From contig NC_080716.1 of the NCBI RefSeq assembly GCF_019097595.1, positions 27,064,901 to 27,128,900 of the forward strand: DNA of 64,000 nucleotides. Reading direction: 5' to 3'. Shown one piece after another: positions 11,901 to 24,634 of this stretch; within the stretch, counting starts at the first letter, position 1; every line of letters begins with the position of its first letter. The notes under the pieces were generated by a model. It was given only the letters and a program-made list of their open reading frames with translations, had not been told where the DNA came from and did no database searches. The position numbers were made by a program, and so were the translations under genes. The stretch comes from Hemibagrus wyckioides. Taxonomy: Eukaryota > Chordata > Actinopteri > Siluriformes > Bagridae.

Positions 11901-12388
11901 CCAGATAAAATTGTAGATAAAATTATTACTATACAGGATTGTGATTATTTATATTTGTAATTATTCATAAGGTCCTATGACTCTCCTGTACAGGATGTCA
12001 CAGCTTCCACACGAGCTGAGTTGAAAAACAACAGCGCAGCAGGCGTTATCAGATCAGTGTGGATTAGGAAGAGCTGGGAGTTGATTTAATTGGTAGTAAA
12101 CAATCATCTCCTGAGGTCAAGGGCCACTGGGTCCCGAAGGTGAGATCAGACTCATCAGTCATGAGGGCCAGGATGCTGTTTGGGTGTGGAGAATGCTCTG
12201 ATGGCTTTAGCAGACTCAGTTTGGCTCACTGTCCAAAAGAGATGCCTATTTTTAACACGGTGAGGTGAATAGCCTGAGTATTTTAATAATATGCCTCACC
12301 AGCACAGACATTTTACTGGGTTAAAACAGAAGACAAACAGCAGCTCTATTTTTAACAGAGACACTCAAAATTATAACAGTTACTACAA
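11901..12388. other. non-genic DNA, no feature seen
   Basis: Single-copy-looking. No gene or repeat family recognised. Confidence 0.5.
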
Positions 12389-12560
12389 ATCTGATTGGTC
12401 AGAAGTACTGACAATAATTTTGGCTATAAGAAAAATCACAGGCTTATATTAACAAAAAGATGTGTACAATAAACCTTTTTGCAAAGACATGCTTATTCAG
12501 TATTTATAGAAGAAGGAGTTTCCAGTTTCAGTGCTTCATAACAGTCAGAGCTGTAATTTA
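12389..12560 (+). mobile_element. dispersed MITE-like repeat (family A)
   Basis: Begins with 'tctgattggtcagaag' (about 12390) and ends near 'aggagtttccagtttcagtgct' (about 12514-12535). The copy at 29556-29725 has the same order of landmarks. Noncoding, probably a small DNA-transposon derivative. Outer limits uncertain. Confidence 0.5.
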
Positions 12561-12738
12561 TCGTTTTCCAATATAAAATAGTTTGGAATTTTCTCAATGA
12601 CATAAAAAGTTGCGTCATATTCACTGCAAAATAAGTTTATTAAATTAGATATGAATTTCACAAAAATTAAATACAAATATAAATGAATAAAATGCACAAT
12701 GCTTCATCGTGGTTGTTATGACACAAGCTGAAACATAT

Positions 12739-12960
12739 GGGTGGTAGTAGCTCAAGTGGTTAAGAATCTGGGTCATTGACTGGAACACCACCAAGCTGCC
12801 ACCATTGGGCCCTTGAGCAAGGCCCCTAACCTATCCTGCTCCAGGGGCACTACATCATGGCTGACCCTGCGCTCTGACCCCAACCCCAAAGGATGGGATA
12901 TGTGAAGAAAGAATATCATTGTGCAGTAATGTATATGTGACAAATAAAGAAAACTTAACT
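12739..12960 (+). mobile_element. tRNA-derived SINE, 'cccttgagcaaggcccctaac' family (family B)
   Basis: The degenerate tRNA-like head has an A-box-like 'tagctcaagtgg' (about 12747). It is followed by the diagnostic 'gggcccttgagcaaggccc' body, 'ctgctccaggggc', 'gggatatgtgaagaa' and a 'tgtgacaaataaag' 3' end. Other copies lie at 28719, 28945 and, reversed, 46228. The B box is weak. Target duplications not identified. Confidence 0.8.
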
Positions 12961-12984
12961 TACGATGTTCTAAGAACTTCCTGT

Positions 12985-13500
12985 CGCTAGGCTGTTGCTA
13001 TGGCATTCCAGTGAATGATTAGACCTTGCTAAGTGGTAGTTTTGCAGTCCAGGATGGTTGCTTGGTGGTTCCTATGGTATCCCAAGTAGTTGCTATGATA
13101 TAGCTAAGCAGTTGCTATGGCATTCCCAGTGAATGATAAAGTGTTGCTAACTGGTTGTTATGCAATCCCAGATGGTTGCTAGGTGTCGCTAGGTAGTTGC
13201 TGTGGTATCCCAGGTGGATGCTATATTATAGGTAAGCGGGTGCCATGGCATTCCCAGTGAATGATAAGGTGATGCTAACTGGTTGATATGCAATCCCAAT
13301 TTGTTGCAAGGATTTGCTAGGTGGTTGATCTGGTCACATTTCATTATGGCTGCTATGATATTCCAAGAAGTTCATACACTGTTGCTAGGCTGTCACGATG
13401 GGATTCTAAGGTGTTGGTCACTGGTTATTATGCAATCCCAGTTGGTTTCAAGGTGCTATGGGCTCCCAGATGGTTGCTATGGTATAGCTATGCAGTTGCC
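12985..13500. repeat. minisatellite, about 120-bp higher-order unit of about 20-bp subunits
   Basis: Words such as 'gttgctatgg', 'tatccca', 'gttgctaggtgg' and 'atgcaatcccag' repeat every 20 bases or so. A longer period shows from 'tggcattccc.agtgaatgat' at 13001, 13118 and 13246 (spacing 117 and 128). Open frames across it are by-products. Confidence 0.85.
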
Positions 13501-15094
13501 AACCATTTAAATTTATTATTCTCAACTTTATTCTCTTTCTACCACAATCTTAAGCCTTTTTGTAACTAATAGGTCACTCTTTCTGCTTGTGCTGAGGAGA
13601 ATATTATAATCCAACACTAGTCTCTTTGTCAAAGAATCACAGGATGGCAAAGGTGACAGCTGTAGAAGCTTCCAGAAACCATGTGGTCAGAAGAAAGCCA
13701 TAGAGAACAGGGTCCTTTTGACATGACCCGGTCCTAACAGTAGTCCCGCTCCAACATTCTGCTTTAAACTCGTCAACCAGCCGTCTGATGTCCGAGCCAA
13801 CACGAAGCGATCATATTGAGACTTCTGAGGACCGGATTATGTGTTGACTGAGCAACCCTGCTGAAATTTGTAAAACAGCTCTAAAGTGAACGAGAGATAA
13901 AAATCAGCTCCATAGAGATTTAAAGGTGCGGCTAAAGTCTGTTAAATCTGAATTAAGTGCTGGGTTAATGCCAACTAGATCTAATCTAAATCATTTTTCT
14001 GTGAGAAAGTGCAAAAGCAGGGCAGACTTTCGTCCTTATAAAGCAAATTCCTTGTTTTTTTTCCATACATTCTAAAAAAAACCCCATAATGACAAAAGAT
14101 GTAAATCTAACTGAAAATCTATGAGACACATGCCCAGTTACTTCCTTTAGTTTAACATACTGAACTCTGTTAAAGTTAAAGTCTGTTAAACTCTGTTTCT
14201 TATTCTGTGGGGACACTTCAGTAAGCACTCAATCGTTTCCATTAAAACTAAACCGAAACCAATCATTAGGCAAGTTAAGAAAATAAGAAGGGAAAAATCA
14301 AATACTGACAATATGTAATGGAATGGACTCTAGCACAGGGATGACTTATATACTTATGGTCATGTGACCTACCTCTAATCAAGTACAACCTGTGTAGCCA
14401 CACCCCTTATACATAATAATTAACCTGCCTTGAAATGAATTACACATATAGTATATCAGTAAGTGTATTGGAGATCTGATGATCATGTGTAGTTATCAGA
14501 AAGATTATGGAATTATTTAAGATATTTATTTGATAAGCTTGTCCTGTGTGAATATGTACTTATGAAGGGAAAACACAGACATAAAGGATTTGATAAAAAA
14601 AAAATAGCAGTAATAATTACATTCCTTCCCCTCCTTGTGTAAAAACTAATCCAATCAGAATAGTGGCTAAGCTAGTTAACCAATGCAGGTTCAAAACACC
14701 TCCTCAATCATTACAGACCATCTTAAATGGTGTTTGACCAAATTAATCAGAGAATCCACCTCCATCCTCCAGAAATTCATTCTTTAAAAAGACACATTTT
14801 AGAATACTTTAAATACACCTAACTTTAGTTTTTATACGCTACGTAAAGATGGAAACAGTTTCCAGAAGGGAAGAAATGCTCTGTTGTTTCCCCTCAGGGT
14901 CGTGGCACACTGTAAAGCTGAACATACCAGACCTACAGTTCACTGCCCAGGCCCAAATAAACAAAGGGGAAGAGAGAGAAAGAGCAGAGGACTTCATGAG
15001 ATGGGGTGGGGAAAAAAAAGCAGTAGCCTGATGTTAGTAAAGTGTAAGCGGTAAGTCGTTCACTCGGGCCTGTCTTTTGTCGTTTGATGTAGGA

Positions 15095-15096
<2 letters not shown>
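13501..15096. other. non-genic DNA; possible Tc1 end fragment near 14050-14130
   Basis: No gene. At about 14080-14100 'accccataatgacaaa' resembles a word near the ends of some fish Tc1-like elements, but nothing else confirms it. The stretch at about 13620-13870 is GC-balanced and non-repetitive. Confidence 0.45.

Positions 15097-15156
<60 letters not shown>
15097..15156. repeat. (GA)n microsatellite
   Basis: About 30 GA units with one AAAG interruption. Confidence 0.95.
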
Positions 15157-16691
15157 CTAGAAAGCAGAGAGGTGAAAGATTGCAAACTGATGAGAGCTTC
15201 CTCCAAGACCCATGTGTGTTTTCTAAGGGAAGAGCAGGAGGGCTAATCTTCAGTCTCGGGAGACGAGTAAGAGGCTGTTGCTGACCCGTGTCTCATTGTT
15301 CCTTTATCAGCCGGCGTTACAGATGAGCTCCAGCACATTCATCTGCTGGTTTTATCACAAGTTATGCTAAATCACGGATGCTACTATTTGACAAATGACA
15401 GAATGGTGAAGGAATTTTCACACACTCATCTATTAACGATTCTTCTAGCAGATGATAGATCATTACACTGTGCAAACTCTACTGTGAAAACAACAGCAGT
15501 GCTGCTGAAATCGCAGTTCTGACTGGCGAGAAGGATTTCTTTTCTATAACAGCAGTTATTGTTATTCCTACGGTACTATTTATGGTTACAGTTTTTCCCA
15601 ATTCTTGACACACATTTACTGAATCTTTTCTCAGTGTCCCTAAAAACCCTAAACACAAATCACTGAGAAAAGCAAACACTGCATTCAAAACTGCTTTATC
15701 TCTTTCCAAAAGATTTTCTGCAACAAAACGACACACATCATACGAATAGATCTGTCTACCATCTAAACAACACACTGACATGCTCAACACAACACACTGC
15801 TGCAAATATCTCAGAGATAGGTTTCTGCCCTAGACTGTACACTGTAGACAGTTGTAAAAGAAAATTGGTAGAGTGATGTATAGCTAGTCAGACCTACATA
15901 AATAAACACACACACAAATGCAAAACAGTAACAAAAACATTTACAGTAGTTCCAAAATGCAGTATTTCTGAACACGTGTTTTGTATGTAAGACTTTCCAT
16001 ATCCAATAGAAAACATTTAGCCAGATAAAGGATAAAAAGATAAAAATGCAAGAATAATAATGATTAGTTTTAAACTAACTGTCCTTCATCACCCTCATCC
16101 TCCTCTCACTCTTGCCCTTGCTTCAATGTTGACTTCCATTTTCTGCCAAAACAGCAAGAGGTCTCATCAATAACCTTTTATTGTGCTAAAGTGCTGATTT
16201 CTGTGTGAACAATTCAGGAGTAGATGTTTACACCTGTGATGAGTGACTGATTCCAATTTAATGTAGAAATCATGATGCTGTGATGGTGTCGCTTTCCAAA
16301 GGGACTAATGTGATATGAATTTTGCATTTTGTGTCTAATGTGTCTAATGTAGAGGACTTTGAAAAACGGGTGTTATAGAATTGAAAACTGTGTGGAGTGT
16401 GTTTGTAATTTTTCAGATTTGGGTTAGGGATGTGGCTGAGTTTCAGGATTCAGTGGTGAACAATTGGGAAAATCATGTCATTCTTCTTAAGTAACAGTGT
16501 GAATGCTGGATGCTCCACTCAGATTGATTAAAAAAATCCTTGCAATTGTTTTGATGATGTTTTATTTTGTTTTTCTGTAGGGAAATGTTATTGCATTTAT
16601 GGAAGGACTCTCCAGTGAACAGTTAAAGATAAAGATAGATTTCTTTCATTAACATGAAGTTTTCTGGATTTCTCAGTTTTTATTAGTGTCA
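15157..16691. other. non-genic DNA, no feature seen
   Basis: No gene recognised. The minus-strand open frame at 15479-15805 has no domain or splice context, and its bases do not look coding. Confidence 0.55.
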
Positions 16692-16735
16692 ATGTGTGTG
16701 TGTGTGTGCGCGTGTGTGTGTGTCTGTGTGTGTGG
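16692..16735. repeat. (GT)n microsatellite, with GC interruptions
   Basis: GT/GC alternation abutting a SINE body. It may have grown out of GT-rich SINE sequence. Confidence 0.85.
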
Positions 16736-16982
16736 AGTATGCATGTTCTTGCTGAGCTTTCAGGGGTTTCCTCCGGGTTCTTCAAGTACAAAGACATGTG
16801 CTGTAGGCTGATTGGCATCTCTAAATTGTCCATAGTGAATGAAAGTGTGTGTGATTGTGTCTTGTGATGGATTGGAACCCTGTCCAGGGTGTCCCCTTTC
16901 TTGTCCCCCGAGACTCCTGGGATAGATTCCACATTACTCTGTGACCCTGTGTAGGATACAGAAAATGGATGGATGGATGGAT
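16729..16982 (+). mobile_element. SINE-like repeat with (GGAT)n tail (family C)
   Basis: Carries 'gtttcctccgggt', 'acatgtgctgtaggctgattggc', 'ctctaaattgtccatag' and 'gatggattggaaccctgtcc', and ends in 'gaaaatggatggatggatgg'. Together these are the 3' two-thirds of a very common fish repeat. The tRNA-like head is missing. A better copy lies at 20720-21037. Confidence 0.8.
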
Positions 16983-19653
16983 TAACATCAGAAAAGAAAA
17001 CCAAAAGACTGAAGCACTGATGACTGCATTTTATATATTTAAGTGATAACAGGAACTGATGAGTTTAAAAATTTCATTTAAATATAAAGAAATGGTGTGT
17101 CATTCTTTAATAAAATAATTCTACTCTTTGGCAAACTGAGGACTTCAGGATGTGGTGGTATTGTGAAATTACCAGGTAAGCCACCATGCCATTGATTATT
17201 TTCCTAAATGCAAAAAAACGTTTTTATTTCTTACTTTGAGCATGCCACAGAGCCACTGATCTGAACACACACTCTGACACACACCATACACACATAGCGA
17301 AACCAGTGACCAGTGCAGGGTCTCTGAGTTCCCATACAGGCCACATCCCAGTAACCTAATGAGCCAATCAGGACTGTGGGCAGGAAGTAGTTTTAACTGT
17401 GGTTTGTTAAGCGGGGGTTATAGACAAGCATGGCGGTGGATGTGTAGTCCATTTTAAACACCCATGCATAGAAATAAATTTAAAACCTACAAAAAGGCAC
17501 AAAGTAGAGTTAATTAGAGTCATGTTTGCAGAATATGTTACAGTATACAGCATGCTGAAGGACCACCCAGGTTCATTAGCATCTTCATCTTCGTCTTCCT
17601 CTGCTTTGCGGTTATCCTTCTTACTGGAGCAGAACTATAAAACATTGACTTGGTGTAAACACCCTGTCCTGAAGATGTGCACATTAGCCACTTGTGTGGT
17701 TCACTTCTCCCTCTTCCTTCCTTCTCTTCCCACACATTGGTCTATTTCAGACCACCACTTAGAGGAAGACGGGAAGAAGTGAGCAATTGTATGCGAAGGA
17801 AGTCTATCAGCTCCTTCTTTTCCTCAGGGATCTCTCCATCCTCCCTCGGGTGTAGCGACCAATGGAAGTCGGATGCGACGTTTCCCTAATGGCAAAAGCT
17901 GCACCTGTAGCTGTGGTGTTTGAATAGCGCTTCAGCTAGCCGAGGGTGCTGGTGGACGATGTTATCCAGATTCCATGTTGATGATTTAAGCAATAAAATT
18001 ACAATGTATAAGGTTTTGTAACCCCAGATACACACTAGGAAGGTCAAACGTGGCAGGATAAGATGCTTTTTTTTTCCATTTTGGATGAAACCAGTAAATG
18101 GGAGCTAATTGCAGGTAGGAACTAGAATTGTAAGAAGCTGGGGGATGATTCAAGTCTGTTGGATTTGCTGTGTTCTAGCTTGTTTTAGGGTTACTTTAGA
18201 AAAATATATTCACTGTGTTTTTAAGATGACTCAAATTTACAATGTATTTTTTGTGCTGACGGTCAAGTCTCAATGCTGTATTTGTGGACAGATGAAATCA
18301 AAACTGTAGGATTAACACCTGTATGATGGACAGATGAGTAAATCCAGCCCAGTGTGTGTGTGAGAGAGAGAGACAGATTGTTGTGATTTGATCTCAGTAA
18401 AAGGGATTTGTTCCACACCGGTGGATTGTTTATGTGAGCTAACAGTGCATAACCCTCTTCTTTTACTCTTTCAAGAAACTGTAAACATCTATAAACATCT
18501 GCCCTGGATATAGCAATCTGTCCGTCCAACGTGTCCCGGAACAAAAGTGATAGATAATTGACATTTTCTGACAGTTAAAGCCTAACCTGCTAAGCCTCTA
18601 GGTTCAACCCCTGGGATTAGTCATGCTCTGTGCCCTCCTATACAGACTCCTATGACACATTACTGAAGAGATGTTTCAGCGTTTACACTCTGTCTAACCC
18701 CTTCACTCAACTCCTCATTGATGGAATCAGGAAAAAAAAAACCATCCTGACAGTTTCAAGGGATGCCTCAAGTCTATATGCTAGGACCCATTTCAAAGCT
18801 ATTGATCTGTCATTCTTGGGGCGGATTAGCAAGTGTCAAACTGGATAAGCGTGCAGTTCTTTCACCTGTCAACAGACTAAACAAACAGAGAGAGCAGTGG
18901 ACTGACAAAGTGCTGTTACTAACAATAGATAGATGTTAGCATATAGACGTTACTAAATACATCACTACATCCGTAAGTCTACAAGACCTCATACATTTAA
19001 TAGGTTACACTGTTATTTGTGTACCTGCCTCCAGCAATTTCTAACAAATTTATTTGGCTCTAATTCCAAAGATGTACAAAACTCCTATTCACATCTGCAT
19101 TTATGCCTGTTTACCCAAATTCAGTTAAATCCCTAAAATGCAGTTAACGTGGAATTAATGTCAGGGGATGGTGTGACTGTCTCTTACCAAGTGAGAGGGC
19201 AGGAAGTATAGGGTCGGATTGTACCTAATTAAAAGCCATTAAAGCACAGCAGATAGGCAGGATGCAACAGTGTGTAGAGGAAAGAGAGGCATGGTCCCGT
19301 CACATACTTTAGACACACACATGAGTGTGTAAATCTGTTTCTCTCACACACACACACTCTGTTATCTTCAGCACACACTGCTTCCTATGGAGCCCCGCCT
19401 CATCCTGGTGAAATCACTCTTGTCCTAGTGGGCCGGAGCAGCAGCCGCACAGGATGTGTGTTACAGTAATATCGCCTCACTTTTACTAACAGAGCCTATG
19501 TTTGGATTACAGCAGCTTTTAGTTTGGAAGTTGCTTGTGCTGTAGATATGAAAGGAATCAGGAGGCAATTCATTCATTTCACTGATTGAATCAGTTACTG
19601 AAGTGGAATGAATAAAAAATAGGCATGCAGACTTGATAACAATGCTGAAATCA
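16983..19653. other. non-genic DNA; GC-balanced patch at 19340-19520
   Basis: No gene. Small GT/GA tract near 18353-18375. The stretch 19340-19520 is GC-richer and non-repetitive, so a weak candidate for conserved noncoding DNA. The antisense open frames at 17520-17890 have no recognisable product. Confidence 0.5.
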
Positions 19654-19895
19654 GGGTGGCTCAGCGGTTATCAAGCTTACCTCACTCCTCCTGGGTTCAA
19701 TTCCCGCCTCGGTTCTGTGTGTGTGGGGACTGGATATTGTCCCAGTGCTTTGCTTTGGGGATTCCCCTGAGTTCACAAAACCATGTGACATAGGCTAATT
19801 GGCATATTTAAATTGCCTGTCGTGTGTGTGTGTGTTTGTGTGTGTGATTGTGATTGTGACCTGAGATGGTTTGGCATAACCAGGGTGTCAATGTA
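19654..19895 (+). mobile_element. tRNA-headed SINE (family C, with head)
   Basis: RNA polymerase III-type boxes are visible: A-box-like 'gtggctcagcggtta' (about 19656) and B-box-like 'ggttcaattcc' (19694-19704). The body word 'ggctaattggcatatttaaattgcc' region links it to the copies at 16729 and 20720. The middle is diverged and contains a GT tract. Confidence 0.75.
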
Positions 19896-19911
19896 AAGCG
19901 ATTTGAAACCG

Positions 19912-19951
19912 GTGTGTGTGTGTGTGAGAGAGCGAGAGAGAGAGAGAGAGT
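19912..19951. repeat. (GT)n-(GA)n compound microsatellite
   Basis: GT units pass directly into GA units. The same GT-to-GA order is seen at 27567-27612. Confidence 0.9.
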
Positions 19952-20719
19952 TTGGGAGACTGGGGCAACAAATCAAGTTGACAAGTCATGTGATGGATAG
20001 GTGCTAATCCTTGTAGCACAGGATGCTGGGAAGTGGAGTTGGTGTGTACAGACAGGATAGATATAAAACTCAATCAAGATTTTTTCACAAAAAGAAAGTA
20101 AATGGAGTCATACAGAATGGATAGGGCAATTCCTCAAATTCTACTTTTTTATATTCTGAATTAGAATACCTTTAACCTGATGTCAGTCTTTTCAGCTGCT
20201 AACCAGGAAGGCGAAGGCTAACAGGTGCTTCCTCCAACACGTGTGAAGTCATACATCTCATCAAGCTGATGAACCCAGAGGACAGAACTGACACCTCTCA
20301 TCTGCATACATCATTACATGCTGACTGTGCAGTTATCTAACTTATTCATTTTAATCTATAGATAAAAATCATTTTCCTTTGATAAGATTTTAGTTATGTT
20401 TAAACTAAACTAATCTAAGTAGTTAAACTTTTACTTGTGCCACATTGCCTTCCTGCTGTCTTCCTCCTGTGATGTCATGAGGGGTCAGTTTGCTTCTCTT
20501 TGCAGGCATTCATGCTAATACTTTACAATAACACTATATGGATAATCCTTACTTCATTATAATTAATGATGAGTTAATACATGGACTAATCACGAACTAA
20601 TGAAGAGCAAACCTTAACTACTATGTGAGTCTGCTGAAATCATGTGGCAATAAATAACATGTTAGTTCATGATTATTATTATTTTTTTTTTATTAATTAA
20701 CACTAAAGTATAAAGCAAG
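19952..20719. other. non-genic DNA; AT-rich repeat arm at about 20510-20715
   Basis: 'ctaatactttacaataacact' (about 20516) opens a stretch of 'taatgatgagttaat' and 'gttagttcatga' words. It may be one arm of a dispersed repeat whose other arm lies at 21240-21330, with the SINE at 20720 inserted between. No gene. Confidence 0.4.
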
Positions 20720-21037
20720 CAGCAAGAAGGTCCTGCGTTCAAATCAAGGGCAAGGGCCTTTCTGTGTGGAGTTTGCATGTTCTCCCCGTGCCTGCGTGGG
20801 TTTACTCCTGTTACTCTGGTTTCCTCCCACAGTCCAAAAACATGTACATTAGGTTGATTGGTAATTCTAAATTGCCCATAGGAGTGAGTGTGAGTGTGTG
20901 TGGTTGTCTGTCTATATGTGTGGCCCTGTGATGGACTGGTGACCTGCCTTTCGCCCAGTGTATGCTGGATAGGCTCCAGCAGTTCCCTGTGACCCTAATT
21001 AGGAATAAAGCGGGTATAGAAAATGGATGGATGGATA
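20720..21037 (+). mobile_element. SINE-like repeat with (GGAT)n tail (family C), near full length
   Basis: Starts in the tRNA-like region ('cagcaagaaggtcctg' with a B-box-like 'gcgttcaaatc'). It continues with 'tgtgtggagtttgcatgttc', 'gtttcctcccacagtcc', 'attctaaattgccc', 'ccctgtgatggactggtgac' and 'ggataggctccag', and ends 'gaaaatggatggatgg'. This is the best-preserved copy of the family in the window; only the first part of the head is missing. Confidence 0.88.
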
Positions 21038-22497
21038 AACTCAAACATGCTCTGAAAAAGTATATAAGTTAAAGGTGTATCATTTCTTATTGTTTATATC
21101 TTTGTCTATATATCTGTTATAGATTTTGTGTTATTCTCCATTCAGTCCCACTGTAGAACTAGTGAGAGCTTTGGGCGCCTCAGACCTAAGGGCTCTGCTG
21201 CTTTTATTCAGCAAGAGTTATTATCTATTAACATAGAAACCAGTGTTATGTAAGATTAGTGCATGCCTTACTGTAACTCATCATTAGTTCATATTAAAGT
21301 AAGTATTAGTTCAGGTATTAGCCTTACTAGAAATAATGAATCCCTCCTTTTAGCATACAAGTGTTTTTCCTTAGAATTCATTCTCTGTGTGATTTTGATC
21401 TGACACATGCCTTTGTTGCTTTGTCTCTGCCTCGTCCAATCATTGGTCTGTTATCCAGTGTGTTCACCTGTTTGCTGTTAGCCATTTATTACTGTGTCTA
21501 TTTTTACCCAGCAATTCCTGTGGTTCTTTGTGGAGTCTTATCATTCTCACGAATTTTCACATTAGCAAAGCTCATTTTTTTTGACAGGGTAGGAGACATC
21601 CAGCATGCCACATCAAAAGCTTTTGAACATGCAGAAGCCAGTCATGGCTATCTGACGCTCCTTTCATTTAATGAAATAGCTATTATCTATCAGAAGTTGT
21701 TTATTCATCAGTGGTAAAGCTGTGTAAACAAGGAGACTGTGAATGCTATGAACTGGACCACCACCCAGGTCTGAATGATTTAAGAACCTTACCTTCGCAT
21801 CACCTCACATGACTTATTGCAAAAGATTCATGCTGCTTTATAAGCTAACTATTAAATTGCCCTCTTACCGTTTGTTTCTCTGGCTGTCTAGCCATGTGTC
21901 TTAAGTCTACACGCCTTATAATTGCAAAAATCACGCCTACATTAAACACTCAGCGTACTCAGACATGTATTGTGGTTTCATAAAAGACTTATTTTCCCAT
22001 CACTGGGGCTGGAAATATTTGCCTGCTTATGAATGGAGGAGCAAATTCATCAAGTAACTGACAGCAGACACTCGGTATCATCTGTCTGCCAGACTCCCCT
22101 GTCTGGTAGCTGAATATAGCAGCTGCATTTAGGACACCAGCTGAAAAGAATTGGTTGTTTTCCCAAATTCTAGATTAGATTCTCCTGTCTGTCTCACTGT
22201 CTGTCTCTGTACCTTTGTCTGTTTGTCTGCCTCTATTTCTCTATTACTCTCTCTCATTCTCTTTCTTTTCTCTCTCTCTCGTATATGTAGGTATTTCCAT
22301 GGTGAGTAATCCTGTTTGCTCATCACTGCTGCTGGTGATGACAGCCTTTCTCAGCAGTCCATTGCAGTTTTAATATGTAACAGAAGTCCATTCATTCACA
22401 GAAAAACAAGAAGGTGTTGTCTAATTCGCAAAGTGAGTCAAAGAAACAATGGTTTTATTTAGATATAATGGTTGAAATCTTAACCCATTACTAGTAA
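21038..22497. other. non-genic DNA; possible conserved element at 21890-22075
   Basis: The stretch 21890-22075 is non-repetitive, with AT-rich factor-like words (CCTTATAATTGC, TTTCATAAAAGAC, GGAAATATTTGCC) and no open frame of note. It resembles vertebrate enhancer DNA in texture. The 118-codon open frame at 21361-21717 is hydrophobic by composition only and has no recognised domain. Confidence 0.4.
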
Positions 22498-22830
22498 GGG
22501 TCCAAGCACTTGGTGCTGAAACAAATCATGCAGATTGCTCAGTAAGTTTTAACTAGAGATGTGAAATTTGGTCAATTTATTGTACTTGCTCCTACAACAT
22601 CCTGCAACCAACCTAATCATCGTTATACTGGAGTTTCAGTTAGACCACATCTTGAGAACCCAAACCCCTAGAGACAATTTTCTACTGATTTCTTACCTAA
22701 ATCCAAACCAATTTTCAGTCTGAACTGTTTCCATTAAGCTCAGCTTCATGGTCACTTTAACATTCTATGTCCCTTGACATGGAGTGAACTGTTCACTGGG
22801 GCACTATTTGCTAAAAAAGTGCTTGGACCC
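22498..22830. mobile_element. MITE with 13-bp terminal inverted repeats
   Basis: 'gggtccaagcact' at 22498-22510 is the exact reverse complement of 'agtgcttggaccc' at 22818-22830, enclosing about 310 bp with no coding potential. The size and perfect inverted ends fit a non-autonomous DNA transposon. The bases just outside ('agtaa' left, 'cgcag' right) give no clear target duplication, so the true ends may lie a little further out. Confidence 0.7.
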
Positions 22831-24634
22831 CGCAGATCGCTCCTTGCAACTATATTAAGTTATATTTATTATTGAGTTCAGACTGTTTGACTGGAATAAA
22901 ATGAGTTTAATCCAAACCTCTACAAGTCAAAAACAAGTAGGACTATAAATAACGTCAACTTGAACCTAATGTGTTCTGTCTGTGGAAAGTTCAGGAATAA
23001 AATGCTCCATGGCTCCAGTAAATAGGCACAATATTATTGTACACATATAATTAACAAGCCTACTATATGAATAGTTGGATTATGTTCATAAAATAAGTCA
23101 GTGCTCAGGGGGTCTGTGGAATTTATTTTATAGTTCAAGAGGCTCCTGACTGCGAAGCATTTGAGAACTTCTGGTTGAAGAGACAGAAATGCTTTCCGAC
23201 CAAGATCCAAGGGTTAGTCATCTAATAAAACCCAGGTTGCCTGGTCTGAGCTACAAAACCAGCCCAATGGACATTCAAAACTAGTCCAAATACCTTCCCT
23301 ACTGGTCAGTAAAGCAGTCCAGTTCTGAAAATCTGACTCACAGAAGCCCTTTATTGAATGTCAATTCCGGGACTGCAGCAGCCAAAGACATTGTAGTGAA
23401 TAGAAACATAACCCTATACATTATATAAGCAATAAAACACTCAGCATTGTGCTGTTAAAGAAAAATAATCAATAATTGGCCAGAGTGATGGAGTGGAGTT
23501 GATTGTTGTTTTATAATGCCATGCTATAACACCAAAGTGTCTTACGTCTTTCATGGGCTTACCTGCTCATACAGAGAAATAATCGATGACAGGGTGGTGA
23601 AGATACAACAGGAAGTGGAATTCATATTGCGATCCATTAACCACGTGTCCTGAAGTGTTTTATTCCACTTAAACCACACCGATTTAGAAGCAATTACAAC
23701 TGTACATTTTTTCTTTTATTTATTAAAGAGCTACACATCACAATTTCATGTTATAGCAGTTGTTCGACTTCCACCTTGTGTTTTCTTTTTCTTGAAGTCA
23801 ATAAGACATCTATGGTATTTAGCTGAGAAGTTGAAAGCTATTTAAGTGGCTTGCTTAAGTGCCCAGCAGTGGCAGCTTGGCAGTGCTAATATTTCACCTT
23901 ATCTACTGAGCTTCCACTGCCCTGGACAAAGCACTTTTCACACAGAAACCGGAATTCGCAGCCAGAATTCATGAAGCTTTTCCCTGTGCCGGAAAACTCA
24001 CTGACTGATCCAAAGTGCTGACACTGGAGACTCCTTATTATTACAATAATTATACTATTATATTATTATTATTACTATGTCCAACTATGTCCTCAATAGC
24101 AGACAGAAATCCTCATTTGGCAGCAAATTGAACAAACCTGTTTTTTTTTTTAGAGGATGATTTTGGACCTGACAACCCTTGACTTACAGCCCACTTAACA
24201 GGCCATTTTTCTGGAAGAAGCTAGCAAATGTAACTCATATATAAATACGATCCTCTGCTCGATTAAGGAGGCGTGCTTTGTGTCAGCATATTCACATAGT
24301 CCAGTAATTAACATTCATCTCCAGATGTGTTAGTGGTTTCCTTTGGTATGAGAAGAGTCTTGGATATTAAAGGTGGAAATTGGAAATATTTCACAGCATA
24401 TAGTTACACTAGAGCTCCAGCTCAGCAGGTGGCAGTAAAACTGGAGAAATCTATACATTTGAATGGAACATTGCTGATATTATTGTGTTTATTTTGCATT
24501 TCTACATTGATGCCCAATTCCATGTCCTATAACAGTCAAGGTTGAAGCCCAAAATCCTGAATACTTTAAAAGCATTGTCCAAAATTCATATATTTTAAAA
24601 ATCTTCAGGAAGAGTGTTGTGTTGTAATCACCCA
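22831..24634. other. non-genic DNA; family A fragment at about 23955-24045
   Basis: No gene. 'gctgacactggagactcctt' (about 24018) is a fragment of dispersed family A. A T10 run and TTA-rich DNA follow. Confidence 0.5.

Noticed and set aside
14050..14130. Tc1-like element end
   Set aside because: Only one short word ('ccccataatgacaaa') fits. No second end or transposase text.
21361..21717. Hydrophobic 118-codon open frame, membrane-protein-like
   Set aside because: The hydrophobicity comes from T-rich codons. No start context, domain or neighbouring exon.
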